DNA of 9,727 nucleotides from Clostridia bacterium (GTDB lineage: Bacteria > Bacillota > Clostridia > Oscillospirales > CAG-272), in assembly GCA_017452335.1 (NCBI GenBank), contig JAFTMP010000152.1:1-9727 (forward strand). Direction: 5' to 3'. The position numbers were made by a program, and so were the translations under genes. The notes below the pieces were generated by a model that had not been told where the DNA came from, did not search any database, and saw nothing but the letters and a program-made list of their open reading frames with translations. This document shows positions 5,242 to 9,727 of the stretch, in pieces (the first letter of the stretch is position 1; each line of letters begins with the position of its first letter).

Positions 5242-5676
5242 ATGGAGCCGACAAAGGAAGACCTTTATGACAAATACCATCCCACCAAGGGCGACACCAC
5301 AGAGGGACGGTGGCAGACGGTGCTCTTTGGAGTTTTCGGGGTGCTTCTTGCCATTGGGATGCTTTTTCTCTATGCTTTCTATAGACACCTAACGGTGCTG
5401 ATGGTGGGACTGTGCGTGTTCAGCGTATTATATGCCTACGTGGAGCTCAGTCAGCTGTTTATCAGAAAATACTGGTTTCGAGGACACAGACGCATAGCGG
5501 TGCTGGGTGCCATGGTGCTTTACTGGGTTTTGATGGCGGTGCTTGTTTCCTTTATCTGCAGTTATTTTGATGTTTTTCACCCGTCCGCGCTTTACATTCC
5601 CTTTTTTCTGATGCCCCCGATGTATACGGTACTCGGCGTGCTTTACGTTATTTTGCGCGTAGAAGGTGGAGGATAA
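5242..5676 (+). CDS. Small four-helix membrane protein, unknown function
   Basis: The 144-residue protein has a polar N-terminus (MEPTKEDLYDKYHPTKGD) and then four hydrophobic segments at about 25-47, 49-73, 84-108 and 115-138. A basic stretch, RKYWFRGHRR, lies between helices 2 and 3, which by the positive-inside rule puts that loop in the cytoplasm. No catalytic motif or known family is recognised. AAGGAGGG at 5227-5234 is seven bases before ATG 5242, a very strong site. An ATG at 5237 is out of frame. It follows the lipoprotein gene closely and precedes a terminator, so the two probably form one transcript and may act together at the membrane; this is inferred from arrangement only. Confidence 0.82.
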   Translation: MEPTKEDLYDKYHPTKGDTTEGRWQTVLFGVFGVLLAIGMLFLYAFYRHLTVLMVGLCVFSVLYAYVELSQLFIRKYWFRGHRRIAVLGAMVLYWVLMAVLVSFICSYFDVFHPSALYIPFFLMPPMYTVLGVLYVILRVEGGG

Positions 5677-5681
5677 ACAGT

Positions 5682-5717
5682 GAGCCAACTGTTTTTAGGC
5701 AGTTGGCTCGTTTTTTT
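5682..5717 (+). terminator. Intrinsic terminator of the lipoprotein operon
   Basis: GAGCCAACTG (5682-5691) pairs perfectly with CAGTTGGCTC (5700-5709) around the loop TTTTTAGG, followed by GTTTTTTT. It sits between two convergent genes. On the minus strand, after the alanyl-tRNA synthetase stop, the same hairpin is preceded by an A-run but followed by only a weak T-rich tail, so it would be less efficient that way. Confidence 0.9.
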
Positions 5718-5718
5718 A

Positions 5719-8352
5719 TTATTTTACGTTTTCTTCCACGAATGCGCGTACAGCCGCAAGAGCGTCTGCCACCTTTTCGGGGTTCTTACCGCCTGCCATA
5801 GCGGAGTCGGGTCTGCCGCCGCCACCGCCGCCGCAGATGGTTGCCGCGGTCTTCGCGATGTTTCCTGCGTGCATGCCCTTGGCAATGGCTTCCTTGCCGC
5901 AGGATGCGATCAGATTGAGCTTGCCGCCGTTGACCACTGCAATGAGGGCAACGCTTAAGGGATCGTCTGCTCTTAAGTTGTCGCAAACGTTTCTTACCGC
6001 ATCGGGTGCGGTGTCGGCAACGGTTGCCAGCACCAGATGAAGCCCCTTGACCTCTTCCTTGTTTGCGGTGATGGAGGAAAGCTTTTCAGCAGCGATCTTG
6101 GCTTTCAAAGCCTCGTTTTCGCTGTTTGCGCTCTTGAGCTCGCCCTGCAGAGCCGCCGCCTTCTTTGCAATGTCGGCGGGGTTTTGGACCTTTAATTCCT
6201 TAGCGGTTTCAACGATCAGTGCTTCCTTTTCTGCAAGGAGCTGGAGCACGCCGCTTCCCGTGGTACCCTCGATTCTTCTGATGCCTGCGGCAACAGAGCT
6301 TTCGGAAATGATCTTGAAGAGTCCCACCTGTGCGGTGTTCTTCACGTGTGTACCGCCGCAAAGCTCGGTGGAGAAGTCGCCCATCTTGACCATTCTAACG
6401 GTCTTGCCGTACTTCTCACCGAAGAGCGCCATGGCACCTGCTTTTCTTGCGCTCTCAATATCGGTTTCAACGGTGCAAACCTCTAAGCTTTCAGCGATCT
6501 GCTCATTTACAAGGCACTCTACCTTCTGCAGCTCTTCAGCGGTTAAAGGTGCATAGTGGGAGAAGTCAAAGCGTACTCTCTGAGGAGAAACGTAAGAGCC
6601 CGACTGCTCTACGTGGCTGCCCAGCACTTGACGCAGTGCCGCCTGCAGCAGGTGGCAGGAGGAGTGATTACCTGCGATCTGACGGCGTCTGATACCGTCT
6701 ACTGCCAGGGTCACGGTGTCGCCCACAGTAAGCGCGCCGTTTTCGGTGAAGGTGCAGGCGTGCAGGAAGATGCCGCCCGACTTTTTGGTATCGGTTACCG
6801 ATACGGAGGCATCGCCCAGGCGTACAAAGCCGGTATCACCTACCTGACCGCCGCCCTCTCCGTAGAAGGGGGTCTTGTCGGTGATGACGGTTACATCGCC
6901 TTCGTTTGCGCTGTCTACGCTGATGCCGTCTGCAATGATGGCAAGCACCTTTGCTTCACATTCAAGGGTGTCATAGCCAACGAACTCGGTTGCGGGAATG
7001 CCCGCCAGCATATCTGCAGAGCTTTCTGCCCAGCCGGAAATGTCGGCTCTTGCCGCTCTTGCACGCTGTCTCTGCTCGTTCATCAGTGCCTTAAAGGCGT
7101 CCTCGTCAAGGTTCAGTCCTGCTTCCTTTGCGATCTCACGGGTGAGGTCAATGGGGAAGCCGAAGGTATCGTACAGCTTGAAGGCATCCTCGCCCGAAAG
7201 GGTGTCGCCGCCCTCAGCCTTGGTTTTTTCGGTCATGGTGTTCAGGATCGAAAGACCTGCGTCGATGGTTGCCGCAAAGCGATCCTCCTCGATCTTGACG
7301 ATCTTCTTGATATAGTCGGTCTTTTCGGTCAGCTCGGGATATTCGGAAAGGTTTTCCTTTGCCACCACGGGAATGAGGTCGGCAAGGAAGGTTCCTTCAA
7401 TGCCAAGCATTCTGCCGTGTCTTGCCGCTCTTCTCATGAGGCGGCGAAGCACGTAGCCTCTGCCCTCATTGGAGGGCACCACGCCGTCGCAGATCATAAA
7501 GGTGGTGGAGCGGATGTGGTCGGTGATCACGCGCAGGGAAATATCGGTCTTTTCATCTGCACCGTAAGTCACGCCTGCCTTGTCGCAGATCGCCATCATA
7601 ATGTTACGAACGGTATCTACTTCAAAGAGGTTGTTCACTCCCTGCATAATGCAGGCAAGACGCTCAAGACCCATACCGGTGTCGATATTGGGCTTTGCAA
7701 GGCGGCTGTAATTTCCGTTGCCGTCGTTGTCGAACTGAGTAAATACAAGGTTCCAGAACTCCATAAAGCGGTCGCAATCGCAACCGGGCTTGCAGTCGGG
7801 ACGACCGCAGCCGAATTTTTCACCGCGGTCAAAGTGGATCTCGGAGCAGGGACCGCAGGGACCGCTTCCGTGCTCCCAGAAGTTGTCCTCCTTGCCAAGT
7901 CTTACGATTTTGTCAGCGGAAACGCCGATCTCCTTGTTCCAGATCTCAAAAGCCTCGTCGTCGTCAAGATAGATGGTGACCCACAGCTTGTCCTCGGGCA
8001 TTTCAAGATTCTTGGTGATAAACTCCCAAGCCCACGAAATTGCCTCTCTCTTGAAATAATCTCCGAAAGAGAAGTTTCCGAGCATTTCAAAATAAGTACC
8101 GTGACGTGCAGTCATACCGACTCTGTCGATGTCGGGGGTACGGATGCACTTCTGGCAGGTGGTCATTCTGTGTCTGGGGGGCTCCACCTCACCGGTAAAG
8201 AACTTTTTGAGAGGGGTCATACCTGCGTTGATAAGCAGTATGGATTTGTCATTCTGGGGAACGAGCGGAAAGCTCTTGTGGCGAAGATGTCCTTTGGACT
8301 CAAAGAAAGAAAGGTACATTTCGCGAATGTCGTTAAGCGACGTCCATTTCAT
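5719..8352 (-). CDS. alaS: Alanyl-tRNA synthetase
   Basis: This class II synthetase charges tRNA-Ala in the cytoplasm and removes mischarged Ser and Gly. At 877 residues it matches the usual bacterial length (E. coli 876). It opens with a standard AlaRS N-terminus. Motif 2 is GNFSFGDYFK (92-101) and motif 3 is GMGLERL (226-232). The editing domain has the zinc ligands H563 and H567 in HSSCH and C665 and H669 in CGGTH. The C-terminal C-Ala (DHHA1) domain has CGGGGGGRPDSA from C840. A cysteine-rich insertion, CGRPDCKPGCDCD, sits in the catalytic domain. The start is supported by AAGGAGG eight bases upstream. The leader is only about 40 nt, too short for a T-box. It is divergent from nadA and convergent with the membrane-protein gene. 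No defect is seen. Confidence 0.98.
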   Translation of the reverse strand: MKWTSLNDIREMYLSFFESKGHLRHKSFPLVPQNDKSILLINAGMTPLKKFFTGEVEPPRHRMTTCQKCIRTPDIDRVGMTARHGTYFEMLGNFSFGDYFKREAISWAWEFITKNLEMPEDKLWVTIYLDDDEAFEIWNKEIGVSADKIVRLGKEDNFWEHGSGPCGPCSEIHFDRGEKFGCGRPDCKPGCDCDRFMEFWNLVFTQFDNDGNGNYSRLAKPNIDTGMGLERLACIMQGVNNLFEVDTVRNIMMAICDKAGVTYGADEKTDISLRVITDHIRSTTFMICDGVVPSNEGRGYVLRRLMRRAARHGRMLGIEGTFLADLIPVVAKENLSEYPELTEKTDYIKKIVKIEEDRFAATIDAGLSILNTMTEKTKAEGGDTLSGEDAFKLYDTFGFPIDLTREIAKEAGLNLDEDAFKALMNEQRQRARAARADISGWAESSADMLAGIPATEFVGYDTLECEAKVLAIIADGISVDSANEGDVTVITDKTPFYGEGGGQVGDTGFVRLGDASVSVTDTKKSGGIFLHACTFTENGALTVGDTVTLAVDGIRRRQIAGNHSSCHLLQAALRQVLGSHVEQSGSYVSPQRVRFDFSHYAPLTAEELQKVECLVNEQIAESLEVCTVETDIESARKAGAMALFGEKYGKTVRMVKMGDFSTELCGGTHVKNTAQVGLFKIISESSVAAGIRRIEGTTGSGVLQLLAEKEALIVETAKELKVQNPADIAKKAAALQGELKSANSENEALKAKIAAEKLSSITANKEEVKGLHLVLATVADTAPDAVRNVCDNLRADDPLSVALIAVVNGGKLNLIASCGKEAIAKGMHAGNIAKTAATICGGGGGGRPDSAMAGGKNPEKVADALAAVRAFVEENVK

Positions 8353-8398
8353 TTATATTTCCTCCTTAGGGTAAGCTACATAATATTTTAACCCTTAC

Positions 8399-8427
8399 AT
8401 TATATCCGAGAACTTTGAAAAAGTCAA
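8399..8427 (-). promoter_or_regulatory. Promoter of alaS
   Basis: Read on the minus strand, TTGACT (8427-8422) and TATAAT (8404-8399) are 17 bases apart. Transcription would begin near 8392, giving a leader of about 40 nt. The leader carries AGGGT and ACCCT arms on either side of an AT-rich loop, and the second arm touches the AAGGAGG site, so a weak hairpin there might affect initiation. Confidence 0.8.
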
Positions 8428-8510
8428 CCTATAATGCGAAAAAATATTAAAAATATCCAAAAACATTCTGCTTTTGATCAAAAAAATCTACTTTCACAGA
8501 CCTGCAATAA

Positions 8511-8539
8511 GTTTACAGATCACTTGACAGATGTAAAAC
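8511..8539 (+). promoter_or_regulatory. Candidate operator around the nadA -35
   Basis: TTTACA (8512-8517) and TGTAAA (8532-8537) are perfect reverse complements flanking the -35. ACAGAT also repeats directly at 8515-8520 and 8527-8532, 12 bases apart. NAD synthesis operons in Firmicutes are often controlled by NiaR, so a repressor site here is reasonable. I could not match it to a known NiaR sequence from memory. Confidence 0.35.
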
Positions 8540-8552
8540 TGTGTGGTATAAT
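8524..8552 (+). promoter_or_regulatory. Consensus extended -10 promoter of the nad operon
   Basis: A perfect TTGACA (8524-8529), 17 bases ending in TGG, and a perfect TATAAT (8547-8552) form an ideal sigma-A promoter with an extended -10. Transcription would begin near 8559. It diverges from the alaS promoter about 100 bases away; the stretch between (8430-8510) is AT-rich, with no gene. Confidence 0.85.
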
Positions 8553-8590
8553 ACCGTTAAATTTCAGACGATCAAGGAAGATCAAAGATT

Positions 8591-9502
8591 ATGGATATCA
8601 AAGAACGGATAAATGAACTGAAGGCTCGGAAAAATGCGGTAATACTTGCTCACTATTACACTCCCTTTGAGGTGCAGGCTGTGGCAGATTACGTGGGAGA
8701 CTCGTTTTATCTTGCAAGGATTGCCAAAAGCAGCAGTGCGGACATTATAGTGTTCTGCGGCGTAAAATTTATTGTAGAGAGTGCCAAAATACTGAATCCC
8801 GATAAAAAAGTACTGATGCCCGATGTGACTGCAGACTGCCCCATGGCTCATATGGCAGACCTTAAAAAGATAAAGGAAATGAGAGAAAAATATCCCGATC
8901 TGGCGGTGGTATGCTACATCAATTCCACAGCGGAGCTCAAATGTCACAGTGACGTGTGCGTGACCTCGTCAAACGCCGTCAAAATAGTAAAATCGCTTCC
9001 GAATAAGAATATATTCTTTATTCCCGATAAAAACCTCGGACGCTTCGTTGCCGAGCAGGTTCCCGAAAAGAACGTTCTGTTAAACGACGGATTTTGTCCC
9101 GTCCATGCCGCAGTTTCCAAAAATGAAGTGCTGGATGCCAAGAAGAAGTATCCCGATGCAAAGGTGCTCTCTCACCCCGAATGCGAAAAGGAAATCCTCG
9201 ATATTTCCGATTTTATAGGCAGTACCTCCGATATAATATCCTTTGCGTCAAACAGTGAAGCCGAAAGGTTTATTATCTGTACCGAGGACGGCATAGAATT
9301 TGAGCTTGGAACAAGCATGAAGGATAAAAGCTTTCTGTTTCCCGCAACCCGTCCCTGCTGTAAGGATATGAAGTTGAATACCTTGGAAAAGCTTCTTTAC
9401 GTTCTTGAAACAGAGGAAAATGAGATAACCGTTGATGATGAAATAAGGGAAAGAGCACTTTTGCCTCTTGAAAAGATGCTTGAGCTCGGAAGGAGTAAAT
9501 GA
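8591..9502 (+). CDS. nadA: Quinolinate synthase A
   Basis: NadA condenses iminoaspartate (from NadB) with dihydroxyacetone phosphate to quinolinate, the second step of de novo NAD synthesis, using an oxygen-sensitive [4Fe-4S] cluster. The protein has 303 residues, the short form like that of Thermotoga. The three cluster cysteines are C83 (ADCPMA), C169 (DGFCPVH) and C256 or its neighbour C257 (RPCCKDM), spaced as expected. Other family motifs are HYYTPFEVQ (from H21), YINSTAELK (from Y109) and TSSN (125-128), each in one of the three pseudo-symmetric domains. AAGGAAG at 8574-8580 precedes ATG 8591. nadB starts four bases after the stop. Isoleucine is coded by ATA 13 times out of 23, whereas glgB in this window uses none, so the base composition differs from its neighbours. 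Confidence 0.97.
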   Translation: MDIKERINELKARKNAVILAHYYTPFEVQAVADYVGDSFYLARIAKSSSADIIVFCGVKFIVESAKILNPDKKVLMPDVTADCPMAHMADLKKIKEMREKYPDLAVVCYINSTAELKCHSDVCVTSSNAVKIVKSLPNKNIFFIPDKNLGRFVAEQVPEKNVLLNDGFCPVHAAVSKNEVLDAKKKYPDAKVLSHPECEKEILDISDFIGSTSDIISFASNSEAERFIICTEDGIEFELGTSMKDKSFLFPATRPCCKDMKLNTLEKLLYVLETEENEITVDDEIRERALLPLEKMLELGRSK

Positions 9503-9506
9503 TATT

Positions 9507-9727
9507 ATGAAAACCGATAGTCTGATTATAGGCTGCGGAGTGGCGGGACTTTACTGTGCGCTCAATCTGCCAAAGGATAAAAACGTAACGGTAGTCACAA
9601 AAAATGTGGCTCCAAAGAGCGATTCATACCTGGCACAGGGCGGAATATGCGTTTTGCGTGATGAAAACGATTATAAAGCGTTCTTTGACGATACCCTCAA
9701 GGCAGGACACTATGAAAACAATAAAAA
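9507..9727 (+). CDS. nadB: L-aspartate oxidase, N-terminal part (cut by window end)
   Basis: NadB is a flavoprotein that oxidises L-aspartate to iminoaspartate and hands it to NadA. Only about 73 codons are visible. They show the FAD-binding start DSLIIGCGVAGLYCAL (GxGxxG), a second strand VTVVTK, and SYLAQGGI, a signature of the aspartate oxidase and succinate dehydrogenase flavoprotein family, followed by a DT..AG segment. AAGGAGT at 9490-9496, inside the end of nadA, is ten bases before ATG 9507, and the genes are four bases apart, so they form an operon. The gene runs off the right edge; nadC probably follows but is not in view. Confidence 0.92.
   Translation, partial: MKTDSLIIGCGVAGLYCALNLPKDKNVTVVTKNVAPKSDSYLAQGGICVLRDENDYKAFFDDTLKAGHYENNK

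Noticed and set aside
6047..6556. 169-codon plus-strand open frame opposite the alaS editing domain
   Set aside because: Same reason: an antisense frame produced by codon bias, rich in Ser, Ala and Phe without family motifs.
6556..8391. 611-codon open frame on the plus strand opposite alaS
   Set aside because: It lies antisense to a complete, motif-verified alanyl-tRNA synthetase. The composition follows from alaS codon bias, there is no convincing ribosome binding site, and no domain is recognisable.
8434..8616. 60-codon plus-strand open frame in the alaS-nadA intergenic region
   Set aside because: It crosses the nad promoter and the start of nadA in another frame, is AT-rich low-complexity sequence, and has no ribosome binding site.

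Overview
The window looks like a low-to-mid-GC Firmicutes chromosome segment, most likely an uncultured, gut-type member of the Clostridia. The signs are AGGAGG-type ribosome binding sites, textbook TTGACA-N17-TATAAT promoters, a nadA-nadB operon, and short intrinsic terminators. Taxonomy is inferred; no rRNA or lineage marker was compared. Most of the content is ordinary metabolism and translation. No phage, defence or CRISPR system is visible.

Left end (1-516): the last few codons of a possible upstream gene, then a 334-bp non-coding element (50-383). It has 19-bp perfect terminal inverted repeats, extended by a second 12-bp block, and its interior is a string of short hairpins. It resembles a MITE and is the least explained part of the window. 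A clean promoter then leads into a glycogen branching enzyme.

517-3110: a eukaryote-type (GH13_8-like) 1,4-alpha-glucan branching enzyme, overlapped by 3 bases by a YqiA-like alpha/beta hydrolase gene, closed by a perfectly symmetrical terminator.

3114-3350: tRNA-Leu(UAG) on the minus strand, with its own extended -10 promoter and a UUCG-loop terminator. Beyond the terminator lies a broken second copy of the tRNA 3' end, a possible integration scar or tRNA pseudogene.

3474-5717: a class A beta-lactamase-fold serine hydrolase without a signal peptide, behind a consensus promoter whose -35 sits inside a perfect inverted repeat. A lipoprotein and a four-helix membrane protein follow as a separate small operon ending in a strong terminator.

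5719-8352 (minus): complete alanyl-tRNA synthetase with a leader of about 40 nt and no room for a T-box. Divergent from it, nadA and the start of nadB (cut by the window edge) form the de novo NAD operon that makes quinolinate from aspartate. The nadA/nadB codon use (many ATA codons) differs clearly from glgB, suggesting a different history.
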